In this document: one piece after another, positions 1 to 8,874 of the stretch | Numbering within the stretch: the first letter of the stretch is position 1 | How the letters are laid out: every line of letters begins with the position of its first letter | Assembly: GCF_041080815.1 (NCBI RefSeq) | Contig: NZ_CP160205.1 | Location: 4,030,001 to 4,094,000 of the forward strand | DNA: 64,000 nucleotides | From: Mucilaginibacter yixingensis | GTDB taxonomy: Bacteria > Bacteroidota > Bacteroidia > Sphingobacteriales > Sphingobacteriaceae | Direction of reading: 5' to 3' | The notes under the pieces: generated by a model | What the model saw: the letters and a program-made list of their open reading frames with translations, nothing else | Databases searched by the model: none | What the model was told of the DNA's origin: nothing | Position numbers and translations under genes: made by a program

Positions 1-628
1 CAATACCAATACCCAGCGCACCGCCCGATGCACCTTCACCAATAATTACACAGATTACAGGCACCTTCAGTACAGACATTTCCAGTAGGTTGCGGGCAAT
101 AGCTTCGCCCTGGCCGCGCTCTTCAGCCTCAAGGCCTGGGAATGCGCCCGGAGTATCAATCAGGGTAACTACAGGTTTGTTGAATTTTTCGGCCAGTTTC
201 ATCAGGCGCAACGCTTTGCGATAGCCCTCTGGGTTAGCCATACCAAAGTTGCGGTACTGGCGGTCTTTAGTGTTACGGCCTTTTTGGTGACCGATAAACA
301 TCACAGTCTGCCCGTTCAGGGTACCAAAACCACCTACGATGGCTTTGTCATCACCTACAGTACGGTCGCCATGCATTTCGATGAAATCATCGCACATCAG
401 CTCCAGGTATTGCAGGGTATAAGGTCTTTCAGGGTGACGAGAGATCTGTACCTTCTGCCAGCCGCTCAGGTTGCTGTAAAGCTCCTTTTGTGCTGTTTCC
501 AGTTTCTCCTCAAGCTCCGTCAGCGTAGCCGACATATCAACCTGGGTTTTATCTTCAACCTGTCTAACCTTATCTATCTGCCCTTGCAGATCGGCCAGTG
601 GTTTTTCAAAGTCAAATGAAATCTTCAT
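1..628 (-). CDS. accA: Acetyl-CoA carboxylase carboxyltransferase subunit alpha (3'-truncated by window edge)
   Basis: The first 209 codons are in the window; the gene runs off the left edge. AccA is the alpha half of the cytosolic carboxyltransferase that moves the carboxyl group from biotin to acetyl-CoA, the committed step of fatty acid synthesis. The reading frame begins MKISFDFEKPLADLQ with the helical N-terminal extension. It continues with HPERPYTLQYL, GDRTVGDDKAIVGGFG, GHQKGRNTKDR, and the core segments TLIDTPGAFPGLEAEERGQG and GEGASGGALGIG typical of the crotonase-fold carboxyltransferase. The ATG at 628 fits the family N-terminus. Full family length is about 315-320 residues, so roughly a third is missing only because of the window boundary. 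Confidence 0.96.
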   Translation of the reverse strand, partial: MKISFDFEKPLADLQGQIDKVRQVEDKTQVDMSATLTELEEKLETAQKELYSNLSGWQKVQISRHPERPYTLQYLELMCDDFIEMHGDRTVGDDKAIVGGFGTLNGQTVMFIGHQKGRNTKDRQYRNFGMANPEGYRKALRLMKLAEKFNKPVVTLIDTPGAFPGLEAEERGQGEAIARNLLEMSVLKVPVICVIIGEGASGGALGIGI

Positions 629-722
629 ACAAAAATTATCAGTCCTATTTGCCGGGCCTTGCTTTTAGTAGCCCACAAAGTTCGGGCCGCTAAATTAAAC
701 AAAACCAACGGCAAATTATCAT

Positions 723-1214
723 TTAATGCTTTTGTAATGCTTCAAACTTCTTCAGTTGCTGGTCGCTCAGCAATCTGCGGGTGTTAAAACAGGCAATCAG
801 CAGCGCTGTGCGGTACTCGCCCTCATATAATCCGTAACGGTTGCCGTAAAAAATAATCGATCCCTCGTCCAGTCTGCCGGTACGAAACAAACTGTCCAGC
901 GTGCGCTCATTCCTGATTACGGAGATACCTACTTCTGTCTTCTTTAGTTTCAGCGTCTTTATGATATCATTCAGCTTGTTGATCTGTATCGGACTTAAAT
1001 CCAGCTCCTTTTTCAGCTTCAACACTTTATCTGGCTGTGGATACCGGTTTAGCTCGGCCACGTAAGCATGGTTTTGCAAATCGGTGCCGTTTTGCCAGGC
1101 GGTATACTGCGCGTCTGTAAGCGTACGCACAGGCGAGTGTTTCAGGCTATCGGTTTGGGCAAAAGTTTTGGAGCAAAAAATAATGAGAGCAATGAGTAGT
1201 AAGTTTTTCTTCAT
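723..1214 (-). CDS. Small exported protein of unknown function, LTxxQ-like
   Basis: A 163-residue protein with a clear Sec signal peptide (charged MKKN, hydrophobic run, cleavage after TFAQ), so it is probably periplasmic. The mature part is helical and charged. It has a segment LSPIQINKLNDI and a later LSDQQLKKFEAL, which resemble the LTxxQ-type motifs of Spy/CpxP-like helical proteins; this is a weak motif likeness, not an assignment. It is transcribed in the same direction as accA, about 95 bp upstream of it, and could share transcripts. No catalytic signature is visible. Function unknown. Confidence 0.75.
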   Translation of the reverse strand: MKKNLLLIALIIFCSKTFAQTDSLKHSPVRTLTDAQYTAWQNGTDLQNHAYVAELNRYPQPDKVLKLKKELDLSPIQINKLNDIIKTLKLKKTEVGISVIRNERTLDSLFRTGRLDEGSIIFYGNRYGLYEGEYRTALLIACFNTRRLLSDQQLKKFEALQKH

Positions 1215-1438
1215 TCGTATCTGTCTAATAAATAAAATTGATTAAAGGCTAAACGGAATAAGCGGGGAGATGTTTGGAGCCAGGATTTTTCGTGAGCTAA
1301 TGTTTTTTAAAGCCACTCAAGAAGGCTTCGCAGTTAAACGAATTATGCATTCTTGAATGATCAATGTCAACACCGGTAATTCTTTTCATACTTAATCTAC
1401 CTGTTTGGATTAAGCGAGAACACTTTAAAGAAAAGTAT

Positions 1439-1621
1439 TTAAAGACTACTTAGTATCATGCTCATGCCGATCATAATGAAACAAACGCCTGCACCAAGGC
1501 CTTTTATATCGAAGCCTAATTCATCCTGCTCTTTTCGTTTGAAAATCAACAGTTGTTTTCTTGTGTAATAGATTCCAAACGACAGAGACAAGATACCGCC
1601 CAAAACTTTTAAGACATCCAT
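1439..1621 (-). CDS. Small two-helix membrane protein, unknown function
   Basis: A 60-residue reading frame with two predicted membrane helices (about residues 3-20 and 42-60) separated by a charged loop containing KRKEQDELGFD. ATG start at 1621. The pattern of hydrophobic helix, basic/acidic loop, hydrophobic helix and the GlyxGly turns look like a genuine small inner-membrane protein rather than a chance frame. Nothing overlaps it on the other strand. No family recognised. Confidence 0.55.
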   Translation of the reverse strand: MDVLKVLGGILSLSFGIYYTRKQLLIFKRKEQDELGFDIKGLGAGVCFIMIGMSMILSSL

Positions 1622-1693
1622 ACACTATAACGACTGACAGTTATCTTAATTCAGAAATACATCCAATGTGATTATTTATAGATATTCTCCTTA

Positions 1694-2578
1694 TTAGTTT
1701 AGCCAACTCGTTGCCGCTCCTATCATTACCGCCTCGCTGTTCAATTTAGATACGTTGATGGGTAAGTCCTCCAGGCCAATTTTAGCTAGCTGAGCTTTAT
1801 AGGCCGCCAGGAAGCAATCGCTGGCGCGAGAAATGTCGCCGCTTAGCACCACCATTTTTGGCTGTACTGCATGCACAAAGTTGCCGGTAAAATTGGCCAG
1901 GTTAACCGCAAACTCTTTGAATACCGATTTAACGGTTGATGAGCTTTGGTAGAATGATGACAGCTCTTTTACATTGACTACGTTAATGCCCGAGAGCTCG
2001 TAATAACGTTTCAGGAACCAGCGTTCAGACAGGTAATCCTCGGCAATGCTATCTAAAAACGGCATGCACCATAGGTTGGCGTCTTCGGCTACGCCGTCTT
2101 TTAGCCTGGCAGTACCCAAACCGGTGCCCAGTGTAAGCCCAATCAAGCGGTCCTCCCCTTTGGCTACTCCGGCAAATACCTCACCTTTTAAAAAGGCCGC
2201 GGCATCGCTTAACATACAAAGCTGATCTGTGGCAATGCCCACTTGTTCGGCCAAAAGCTGTTTTACATTCAGGCCGTAAAGGGCGTCGTGTTTTTTGTTG
2301 TTACGGATGTAGGATATCCCCTGCTCATAATCAAACGGACCGGGCATAGCTATGCCGATGAAGTGGATATCAACATGGTTTTCGGTAAGCGCTTTTTTGA
2401 TAACGGTGGCACAGGTACCAATAATCTCGTCGGCCGTGCCCCATGAGTTAACGGGAACACGTTGGTATGAAGAGCGTAAGGTATTGCCAGTTGCAAGATC
2501 TACAATAAGCGTGGTAATGTGGTAGCCGCTGATATAAACACCAAGCACCTGTTTACCCGCCGGGGCGTCTGTATTCAT
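1694..2578 (-). CDS. ROK family protein (sugar kinase/regulator type)
   Basis: A 294-residue cytosolic protein of the ROK (repressor, ORF, kinase) family in the actin-like ATPase fold. The N-terminus has the VYISGYHITTLIVDLATG phosphate-1-like strand-turn-strand, then FIGIAMPGPFDY, the adenosine/phosphate loop LIGLTLGTGLGTARLKDG and the C-terminal KMVVLSGDISRASDCF segment. There is no N-terminal winged helix, so it is more likely a sugar kinase (glucokinase-like) than a DNA-binding ROK repressor. The usual ROK zinc-binding CxCGxxGC cluster is not evident, which is common in Bacteroidota members. A good TAnnTTTG promoter box lies 17 bp upstream of the ATG. Substrate cannot be told from sequence. 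Confidence 0.85.
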   Translation of the reverse strand: MNTDAPAGKQVLGVYISGYHITTLIVDLATGNTLRSSYQRVPVNSWGTADEIIGTCATVIKKALTENHVDIHFIGIAMPGPFDYEQGISYIRNNKKHDALYGLNVKQLLAEQVGIATDQLCMLSDAAAFLKGEVFAGVAKGEDRLIGLTLGTGLGTARLKDGVAEDANLWCMPFLDSIAEDYLSERWFLKRYYELSGINVVNVKELSSFYQSSSTVKSVFKEFAVNLANFTGNFVHAVQPKMVVLSGDISRASDCFLAAYKAQLAKIGLEDLPINVSKLNSEAVMIGAATSWLN

Positions 2579-2594
2579 AAATTAGGAATGAGAT

Positions 2595-2602
2595 CAAATT
2601 TA
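2595..2602 (-). promoter_or_regulatory. Candidate Bacteroidota -7 box for the ROK gene
   Basis: On the minus strand this reads TAAATTTG, a perfect match to the Bacteroidota -7 consensus TAnnTTTG, 17 bp before the ATG of the ROK gene. A T-rich stretch lies about 20 bp further upstream at the -33 position but without a clean TTTG. Confidence 0.5.
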
Positions 2603-2691
2603 GCAATCGGTTTGAAAAAACCATCCCGTTTTTATAAAAAAGGTTGTAACATATGTTTAATAATCTTTTTACAATGGGAACGATTATCAAA

Positions 2692-2799
2692 GACACACCC
2701 CTATTACAGGTCAGTGCTAAAGCAGCGTCCGTACAATCCCCTGTCGAGAGGGGAAACTTCAGGCGTTGACAATTATGTTGACATTAACAGGGGTGTGTC
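2692..2799. repeat. Intergenic inverted repeat (nested palindromes)
   Basis: Outer arms GACACACCCCT (2692-2702) and AGGGGTGTGTC (2789-2799) are perfect inverted copies enclosing about 85 bp. A second inner palindrome, CCCCTGTCGAGAGGGG, sits at 2738-2753. Same general architecture as other C/G-rich intergenic elements of this window. Confidence 0.7.
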
Positions 2800-2825
2800 A
2801 TTTAGCCCACGGCACCACAAACCAA

Positions 2826-2849
2826 AACGGCCCGCTTTCGCGGGCCGTT
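2826..2849 (-). terminator. Hairpin downstream of the M3 peptidase gene
   Basis: AACGGCCCGC, loop TTTC, GCGGGCCGTT is a perfect 10-bp stem; on the minus strand it is followed by TTTGG-type T-rich sequence. It starts 6 bp past the M3 peptidase stop codon, so it is the likely Rho-independent terminator. Confidence 0.75.
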
Positions 2850-2855
2850 AAACAA

Positions 2856-4985
2856 TTATTTACCAATCAATGCTCGGTTCTCCAGCATCGGCTTGATATC
2901 CGGGTCATGCCCGCGGAAGTTTCTGAACATGGTAGCCAAATCTTCGGTGTTACCTTTAGAAAGGATCATATCTCTAAATCGCTGACCGTTCTGACGGGTC
3001 AAACCGCCGTTTTCTTTAAACCATTGGTAGGCATCGTCATCCAGCATTTCAGTCCACAGATAAGCATAGTAGCCGGCTGCGTAACCATTTGCCCAGATAT
3101 GCAGGAAATAGCTTGAACGGTAACGCGTGGGCACCTGTGGCAGGTCGAGGTGCGTTCTGTTTAAGGCATCGGCTTCAAACTTATCTACATCCTGTTTGCC
3201 TGCATTGGCAGCCAGGGTATGCCATTCCATATCCAGGCTAGCAGCGGCAAGTATTTCAGTTAAAGCATAGCCCTGATTAAAGCCATGGGCCTTTTTAATT
3301 TTATCTACCAGCACCTGCGGCATAGCAGCACCGGTTTTGTAATGTACCGCGTAGTTGGCAAACACTTTAGGATCTGATGCCCAGTGCTCGTTAAATTGCG
3401 ACGGGAACTCCACAAAATCGCGTGCGGTATTAGCGCCAGAGATACTTGGGTACTGCTGACTGGCAAACATGCCATGCAACGCATGACCAAACTCATGGAA
3501 CATGGTAGTTACATCATCAAAGCTGATCAACGCTGGCTGCCCTGGAGCTGGCTTGGTAAAGTTACACACGTTATAAACCACCGGCTTAGTGCCCAGCAGT
3601 TTTGATTGGATCACCATGTTATCCATCCAGGCGCCGCCGTTTTTGTTATCGCGTTTAAAGTAATCGCAATAGAACAGTGCCATTGATGAGCCGTCTTTAT
3701 CCAGTACCTCAAACACGCGCACGTCAGGCTGGTAAACCGGCAGGTCTTTACGTTCTTTAAAAGTGATGCCGTAAAGTTGAGTGGCCGCGTAGAATACGCC
3801 ATTCTCTAATACTTTATTCAGCTCAAAGTATGGCTTTACTTCGTTTTCATCCAGGTCATATTTAGCCTTGCGCACCTGCTCGGCATAGAAATTCCAATCG
3901 TAAGGCTCCAGTTTGAAGCCGCCTTTTTGCTGATCTATCACAGCCTGAATATCGGCAGCTTCTTGTTTGGCATGAGCCGTAGCAGCAGGCACCAGTTTAC
4001 CCAGGAATGATTGTACCGCAGCCGGATTTTTAGCCATCTGATCTTGCAGCTTCCACTCGGCATAGTTTTTAAAGCCTAATAGTTGAGCTTTTTGCGCGCG
4101 GATCTGTGCAATTTGGACAATTACATCACGAGTATCGTTAGCGTCGCCCTTCTCTGCACGGGTCCATGAGGCTTCAAACAGTTTTTGGCGGGTGGCCCTG
4201 TCGCTTAATGACCGCAGTGCAGGCTGTTGGGTGGTATTTTGCAAAGGCAACACCCATTTGCCATCCAACTTACGCGCTTTGGCATCCTGCGCAGCAGCAT
4301 CAATTTCACCTTGCGAGAAACCGGCCAGTTTAGTTTTATCGTCAACCACCAGTGCGCCATCTTTAGCAGCGCCCAGTAGTTTATTATTAAATTTGGCGCT
4401 CAGGCCAGCTTCTTCCTTATTTAGTTCTTTCAGTTTGCCTTTATCAGCATCTGATAGTTTGGCACCGGCCAGCAAAAATTTCTGATAGTAAAACTCTACC
4501 AATCGCTTTGATTCAGGATCCAGCTTTAATTGCTCACGCTGATTGTAAACAGCTTCTACACGTTTGAACAGTTTGCTATTCAGATAGATCTCATCATTTG
4601 TGGCAGCCAGTTTGGGAGCCTCCTCTTCCTGCAGTTTCTGCAGATCAGGGTTGGTATTGGCCCCTGCCAGCACGTTTAGAGCAATATTGGCGCGATTGAG
4701 CATTGCGCCGGTCTTCTCCATCGCTTCCAGCGTATTTTGAAAAGTTGGAGCTTCGGTGTTATCAGCAATTTTTTGTACTTCGGCTAGTTGCTGCTTCATG
4801 CCTTCTTCCAGGGCAGGCTTAAAATGCTCGTTCTTGATCTTGTCCCAGGCTGGTGCCTCAAAAGGCAGCGTGCTCTTGGTAAAGAAAGGGTTATCAGCAT
4901 TGCCGCCACCAGCGGGGTTATTATTGCATGAAGAGGCCATTACAGCCAAAATAACAGCCATAGGCAAATAGCTTTTTCGCTTCAT
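2856..4985 (-). CDS. M3 family metallopeptidase, lipoprotein (peptidyl-dipeptidase Dcp-like)
   Basis: A 709-residue oligopeptidase of the thimet/Dcp M3 family. The N-terminus is a lipoprotein signal ending in the lipobox ASSC at about residue 20, so the enzyme should be anchored in the envelope, where it would trim peptides. The zinc site HEFGHALHG lies near residues 492-500, followed by the glutamate-bearing FVEFPSQFNEHW segment and the C-terminal YRSSYFLHIWANGYAAGYYAYLW-type substrate region (given in parts: SSYFLHIWANGYAAGYY). Length and the early SLPFEAPAWDKIKNEHFKPAL-like opening (key residues PFxxPxFDKI) match Dcp. Single gene with its own terminator. Confidence 0.93.
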   Translation of the reverse strand: MKRKSYLPMAVILAVMASSCNNNPAGGGNADNPFFTKSTLPFEAPAWDKIKNEHFKPALEEGMKQQLAEVQKIADNTEAPTFQNTLEAMEKTGAMLNRANIALNVLAGANTNPDLQKLQEEEAPKLAATNDEIYLNSKLFKRVEAVYNQREQLKLDPESKRLVEFYYQKFLLAGAKLSDADKGKLKELNKEEAGLSAKFNNKLLGAAKDGALVVDDKTKLAGFSQGEIDAAAQDAKARKLDGKWVLPLQNTTQQPALRSLSDRATRQKLFEASWTRAEKGDANDTRDVIVQIAQIRAQKAQLLGFKNYAEWKLQDQMAKNPAAVQSFLGKLVPAATAHAKQEAADIQAVIDQQKGGFKLEPYDWNFYAEQVRKAKYDLDENEVKPYFELNKVLENGVFYAATQLYGITFKERKDLPVYQPDVRVFEVLDKDGSSMALFYCDYFKRDNKNGGAWMDNMVIQSKLLGTKPVVYNVCNFTKPAPGQPALISFDDVTTMFHEFGHALHGMFASQQYPSISGANTARDFVEFPSQFNEHWASDPKVFANYAVHYKTGAAMPQVLVDKIKKAHGFNQGYALTEILAAASLDMEWHTLAANAGKQDVDKFEADALNRTHLDLPQVPTRYRSSYFLHIWANGYAAGYYAYLWTEMLDDDAYQWFKENGGLTRQNGQRFRDMILSKGNTEDLATMFRNFRGHDPDIKPMLENRALIGK

Positions 4986-5019
4986 AAGGTTTTGTATTTG
5001 TTTGTTTAGAATTTAAAGG

Positions 5020-5156
5020 TAGGGGTTAAAGATTGGAGATCAAAGGTTGAAGATTAAAGATTGTTAAATAAGGCTGAAGATTAGAGGTTAGTAATTCTGT
5101 ATCAAACACAACAAGGTCCCTCCCAATCTTTAATCCACTAATCTTAAATCTCCCTC
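5020..5156. repeat. Purine-rich degenerate repeat between M3 and VIT genes
   Basis: The left half is built of GATTGGAGATC, GGTTGAAGATTAAAGATTG and GAAGATTAGAGG-type words. The right half carries the complement (CCAATCTTTAATCC, CTAATCTTAAATCTCC), so the two halves can pair. The motif resembles short degenerate ATTAGAG/AGATTA repeats, a small trace of which also precedes trpG near 39585. No gene seen. Confidence 0.5.
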
Positions 5157-5636
5157 TCACGCGCTTCCCAAAAACAGGCCGATTACAAATACTATCCCTC
5201 CTCCAATAATTACCTGCATAATGGTTGGCCATAGTGGTGTTTTCATAAACTTGTAGCGGATAATGGCTATAGCCAGCAGCTCTACTACCACCACCACATA
5301 AGCCAGGTGCAACGCATGACGGATATTAGGCACCAAAAACGGGAAGGTATGCAACATACCACCGAGTGCCGTTGCCAGGCCAGTAATACTCCCCCGCATC
5401 AGCGGACTGCCCCTGCCGGTCACCGTTCCATCGTCTGAAAGCGCTTCGGCCAGGCCCATGCTTACACCTGCACCTAACGACGCGGCCAGACCCACATAAA
5501 AAGCTTTGATAGGTTGTTCTGTTAAACCCGCAGTAGCAAAAATAGGCGCCAGGGTTGATACCGAGCCATCCATCAATCCCAGCAGGGCGGGCTGCACCTT
5601 CTGTATAACAAATTTTTTGGTGGTAACTTCGGCCAT
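5157..5636 (-). CDS. VIT (vacuolar iron transporter)/CCC1-family membrane protein
   Basis: A 159-residue integral membrane protein. The opening MAEVTTKKFVIQKVQPALLG followed by LMDGSVSTLAPIFA and GLAASLGAGVSMGLAEAL matches the first helices of the VIT1/CCC1 family (iron/manganese transporters), and four to five helices follow. Members move divalent iron or manganese; the substrate here is inferred only. The ATG at 5636 was chosen: an in-frame extension to 5678 begins with TTG and would add the unlikely peptide MAQTICCGCAFCYL. The coding end is immediately next to the purine-rich repeat. Confidence 0.8.
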   Translation of the reverse strand: MAEVTTKKFVIQKVQPALLGLMDGSVSTLAPIFATAGLTEQPIKAFYVGLAASLGAGVSMGLAEALSDDGTVTGRGSPLMRGSITGLATALGGMLHTFPFLVPNIRHALHLAYVVVVVELLAIAIIRYKFMKTPLWPTIMQVIIGGGIVFVIGLFLGSA

Positions 5637-5790
5637 TAAATAGCAAAATGCGCAACCACAGCATATTGTTTGAGCCAAACGCCATTTAGAGCAAGTATGA
5701 ATACTTTTAAAGTTGATGCGAGGCAGACATTACCTAATCAAACATAAACCCGATGGCCGTGGTTATTTAATTTATCAGAGCACTATTGAA

Positions 5791-6216
5791 ATGAGAAAGT
5801 TATCAGTTAAATGCAGTATTGAGATCAATGCCCCGGCATCAAAGATATGGCAGGCGTTTACAGACCCGGCCATGATTAAAAAATATCTGTTTGGCACCAA
5901 CGTAACGTCTGACTGGCAACAGGGCAGCGCCATTACCTACCGTGGCGAATGGAAGGGAAAAACATACGAAGACAAAGGCTCCATTATAGAAATGGTACCC
6001 GAAAAACTTCTGCATACCACCTACTGGAGCGGCATGAGCGGCAAAGAAGATAAACCCGAGAACTATGCCAACGTGATTTACGAGATTAAACCCGAAGCCG
6101 ACCACCATATAGTAAGCATTACACAGGATAATATTGACGACGAAGCGGGCATACATCACATGCGGGAGAACTGGGGCATGGTACTGAAAAGTATGAAAGA
6201 GTTATTGGAAGAATAG
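5791..6216 (+). CDS. SRPBCC/START-like domain protein (AHSA1-type)
   Basis: A 141-residue single-domain protein of the Bet v1-like SRPBCC superfamily, AHSA1 branch. It opens with VKCSIEINAPASKIWQAFTD and has the typical WxxGxxITYRGEWKGKTYEDKG and HHMRENWGMVLKSMKELL ending, which together form the lipid/hydrophobic ligand pocket. ATG at 5791 begins exactly at the family N-terminus; the frame is open to 5713 but that extension has no family support. Role unknown. Many members are stress or polyketide-cyclase-like proteins. Confidence 0.85.
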   Translation: MRKLSVKCSIEINAPASKIWQAFTDPAMIKKYLFGTNVTSDWQQGSAITYRGEWKGKTYEDKGSIIEMVPEKLLHTTYWSGMSGKEDKPENYANVIYEIKPEADHHIVSITQDNIDDEAGIHHMRENWGMVLKSMKELLEE

Positions 6217-6265
6217 CATCCACCGATTTAAAGCCCCCCGGCGGGCAGAGCTGAGTATTGGCAAA

Positions 6266-6907
6266 TCAGGCGGTAATACGCCTTCTCAAACAACTGCCCC
6301 CGATAAACAATGCGCTGAATATCAGAAATACAACCAGTATGACTAACGAGTTGACAGCTACGCGCTCATAACCCAACTTAGCAACATCTAAAAAGGGATA
6401 TGGGTACCAGCCGATAACAGCGCCACGCACTAAAGCATAAACAAGATAAGCCAGGGGAAAAATTGCCCAGCGCAACATGGCTTGCCATTTAACACTACCA
6501 GCGCTCACAAACACCAGCCAAAACACCACATATAACAGCGGACTAATTGTATGCAATAAAAAATCGGTCGTTTTAAACAACCCCTGCGGTTGCCAGGTAT
6601 TTCTTAATACTACTGCGTAAACCAAACCCACAATAGAGATATAAACTGCTATTGCCGTTAATACTGACGGCCTGTAGAAGAATTTGCCCCAGCTCGTTTT
6701 CGGCAATACAGAAAGCCCTGTTAAGCAAACGGCTACCAGCAAATTAGTTTGTATAGTAAAAAAGCTGAAGATTTGAATTATGGCGCCCGGCATTGTAATG
6801 CCAGTGCGCAAATATGATGGTACAGAAATTGAGAATTGCAACACTAATCCCGCCCAAACAACGAGGGCTATTAACAAAGCGAAGATTTTAGCGGATTTGC
6901 CAATCAT
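6266..6907 (-). CDS. Pr6Pr family membrane protein
   Basis: A 213-residue protein with about six hydrophobic helices and the features of the Pr6Pr family: FFTIQTNLLVAVCLTG after helix 2, VLRNTWQPQGLFKTTDFLLH with the conserved histidine, and RGAVIGWYPYPFLDVAKLGY near the C-terminus. Family function is not established. It is followed on the same strand, upstream, by the LytTR regulator (33 bp gap), so it may be the distal gene of that operon. Confidence 0.85.
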   Translation of the reverse strand: MIGKSAKIFALLIALVVWAGLVLQFSISVPSYLRTGITMPGAIIQIFSFFTIQTNLLVAVCLTGLSVLPKTSWGKFFYRPSVLTAIAVYISIVGLVYAVVLRNTWQPQGLFKTTDFLLHTISPLLYVVFWLVFVSAGSVKWQAMLRWAIFPLAYLVYALVRGAVIGWYPYPFLDVAKLGYERVAVNSLVILVVFLIFSALFIGGSCLRRRITA

Positions 6908-6940
6908 ACCTTAAAGCAAGATACACATTTACTAAGAAAG

Positions 6941-7660
6941 CTATCTTTTGAGTAATTTGCCATTCAATAGAACCTCCATCACCCGCGACTGATAGTTTGG
7001 GCCTATACTCAGTTTACGATCTGCCACGTGCAGCATATTGCCCTCTACCGCTTTTACATGGTCTACGTTAACAATGCTGCTTTTATGTACCTGCATAAAG
7101 TTTTTAATGGGCAATTGCTCCAGCAGGGCCTTAATGGTAAGATAGACGATGTGCTTGCTCTGGGCAGTATAAAGCACCACGTAATTGGCCATCCCTTCGG
7201 CATACAATAAATCGCGATAGCAGATCTTTTCAATGATGCCATCGGCCTTTACAAAAAAGTGATCGACGGCAGTGGATGGCAGTGCGGCCGGTTTTTGTCG
7301 CAACGTTTTTAGCTCCAGAGCTTTCTGGCTGGCTTTCAGGAACCGCTCTAAAGAGAACGGTTTTACCAGATAATCTACCACCGACAATTCAAAGCCGTCC
7401 AACGCGTATTGTCCGTAGGCGGTAGTCATAATAACCATTGGCAAGTTGACAGACGAGCGCAGAAAATCCATCCCGTTAATGCGCGGCATGTTAATATCCA
7501 GAAAGATGAGGTCGACCGTGTTTTCGCTCAACAGCTTACCCACCTTAAGCGGATTTTCGGCCGTGCCGGCCAGCTCCAGGAAATCTATCTCTTCAATATA
7601 TTCCTGCAGCAGTTTGCGCGCCATCGGCTCGTCGTCAATTATGATACAATTCAGTTTCAT
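6941..7660 (-). CDS. LytTR-type DNA-binding response regulator
   Basis: A 239-residue two-component regulator. The receiver domain has the acidic pair IIDDEP, the phospho-acceptor in LIFLDINMP, the switch threonine in VIMTTAYG and the conserved lysine in VDYLVKPFS. The C-terminal LytTR DNA-binding domain spans about residues 135-239 (DHFFVKADGIIEKI, MQVHKSSIVNVDHV). The ATG at 7660 overlaps the kinase stop codon as ATGA, so the two are translationally coupled. A TTG nine bases further up is less likely. Confidence 0.93.
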   Translation of the reverse strand: MKLNCIIIDDEPMARKLLQEYIEEIDFLELAGTAENPLKVGKLLSENTVDLIFLDINMPRINGMDFLRSSVNLPMVIMTTAYGQYALDGFELSVVDYLVKPFSLERFLKASQKALELKTLRQKPAALPSTAVDHFFVKADGIIEKICYRDLLYAEGMANYVVLYTAQSKHIVYLTIKALLEQLPIKNFMQVHKSSIVNVDHVKAVEGNMLHVADRKLSIGPNYQSRVMEVLLNGKLLKR

Positions 7661-8673
7661 AAGCCCCAAAGGGTTAAGTTTACGGTAAAGGCGGCGCCGT
7701 CATCATTGATCTTTAAATTGTGCCGATCTGGATACAGCAGTTCCAATCTACGCTTTACATTGGCAATGCCCAATCCACTGGCATCTTCCGGCAGCTTGGA
7801 CAGAAAGCCGTCTTTGGTATTAAAAATAGCAAATTCCAATCGCGCCTCACTGTATTTTAGTTGTATGGTGATGCGGTTATCCTGCTGCTCATCAAAACCT
7901 ACATACTTAAACGCATTTTCTATAAAAGTGATAAGCATCAACGGAGCAATGCAAACATGGCCGTCAATCTGATGGCTAAACTGTACGTTGATGCGGTCAT
8001 CCATCCGGCTTTTTTGCAAGGCAATATAGTTGCTGATGTAGGCTATTTCTTTATCCAGCTCAATCTGCTCTACATTGCACTCATATAGCTGGTAACGCAG
8101 CATTTCTGAGAACACCAGCAGCATGTTGCGCGCTGTTTTGTTAGAGCGGTCAATATGCGCGTAAATGGAGTTGATGGAGTTAAACAAAAAATGTGGGTTA
8201 AACTGCGCACGCAGAAAATTCAGCTCGTTGGCAGCACGTTCGTTCTCAATCTGCTCAATGTAGCGTTGCGAGCGGATACGGTCGGCAATTAACTTAGCAG
8301 CCAGGATCAGCACCGTCCAAAACAGGATATTAATGAACGATTCCAGGAATACGCCCGTTATATTGAAGTGCGCCACATTGCTTTTAAACACAAAACGGTT
8401 AACCCAGTAAGATACCGGCACCCGTAGCGCCGCCCCCACTATTACACCGGCCAGAAACGCGGCCCCAAAAGCCACATAACGCTTACGGCTCAGCAACCGA
8501 GGCACCGTATACAACTCATTGAAGTAATAATTGCTCGCTATAAACACCAGGTAACAAAACTGCACGGTAATGGCGTGGCTAAGCACCAGCGTAGTGTTCC
8601 GGAAAATAAAGATCCAGAAAACGTAGGCCAGCAGCCAAAAAAGGAGATGGTATGTATAGCGGTGCGGTTTCAA
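7657..8673 (-). CDS. LytS/YehU-type sensor histidine kinase
   Basis: A 338-residue kinase with four hydrophobic N-terminal helices (to about residue 130) and a His_kinase domain carrying the phospho-acceptor in LNFLRAQFNPHFLFNSINSI. The C-terminal HATPase has LITFIENAFKYV (N box) and SGLGIANVKRRLELLYP (G box). It partners with the overlapping LytTR regulator. The frame has no ATG before the first helix: the reading frame opens with TTG at 8673 and an in-frame stop (TAA) lies 18 bp upstream, so a TTG start is the best reading. Confidence 0.9.
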   Translation of the reverse strand: MKPHRYTYHLLFWLLAYVFWIFIFRNTTLVLSHAITVQFCYLVFIASNYYFNELYTVPRLLSRKRYVAFGAAFLAGVIVGAALRVPVSYWVNRFVFKSNVAHFNITGVFLESFINILFWTVLILAAKLIADRIRSQRYIEQIENERAANELNFLRAQFNPHFLFNSINSIYAHIDRSNKTARNMLLVFSEMLRYQLYECNVEQIELDKEIAYISNYIALQKSRMDDRINVQFSHQIDGHVCIAPLMLITFIENAFKYVGFDEQQDNRITIQLKYSEARLEFAIFNTKDGFLSKLPEDASGLGIANVKRRLELLYPDRHNLKINDDGAAFTVNLTLWGL

Positions 8674-8725
8674 AAGATGTTTATAAATTTATAATATCCA
8701 GTTGGAATAAAGTAATCACCTCATA

Positions 8726-8858
8726 TGTCATTCTGAGCGATAGCGAAGAACTATCTCTTGAGCGCAGGCGAAAAACTATCTCTTGAGCGTAAGCGAAAAA
8801 TCCAGGATGACAAGCTAACAGGATCGTCTTCAGAGAGGCTTCGTTCCTCGCAATGACG
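8726..8858. repeat. Composite REP-like element with a tandem 27-bp duplication
   Basis: Opens with TGTCATTCTGAGCG and closes with CTTCGTTCCTCGCAATGACG, the inverted end of the TCATTGCGAGG repeat family seen elsewhere in the window. The middle holds two near-identical direct copies of AACTATCTCTTGAGCG plus a 10-base variable tail. It lies in the gap between the LytS kinase and the cytochrome gene. Confidence 0.7.
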
Positions 8859-8874
8859 TGGTGAGTAATCTGCC

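Noticed and set aside
284..619. Plus-strand reading frame of 111 codons opposite accA
   Set aside because: It is the antisense of accA, whose frame carries clear family motifs. The plus-strand product has no such features.
3305..4971. Several short frames on both strands inside the M3 peptidase gene
   Set aside because: They are shadows of the 709-residue gene with motif-rich sequence and have no independent support.
5637..5678. Extended N-terminus of the VIT protein
   Set aside because: It begins with TTG and adds MAQTICCGCAFCYL, unlike the family; the ATG at 5636 is simpler.
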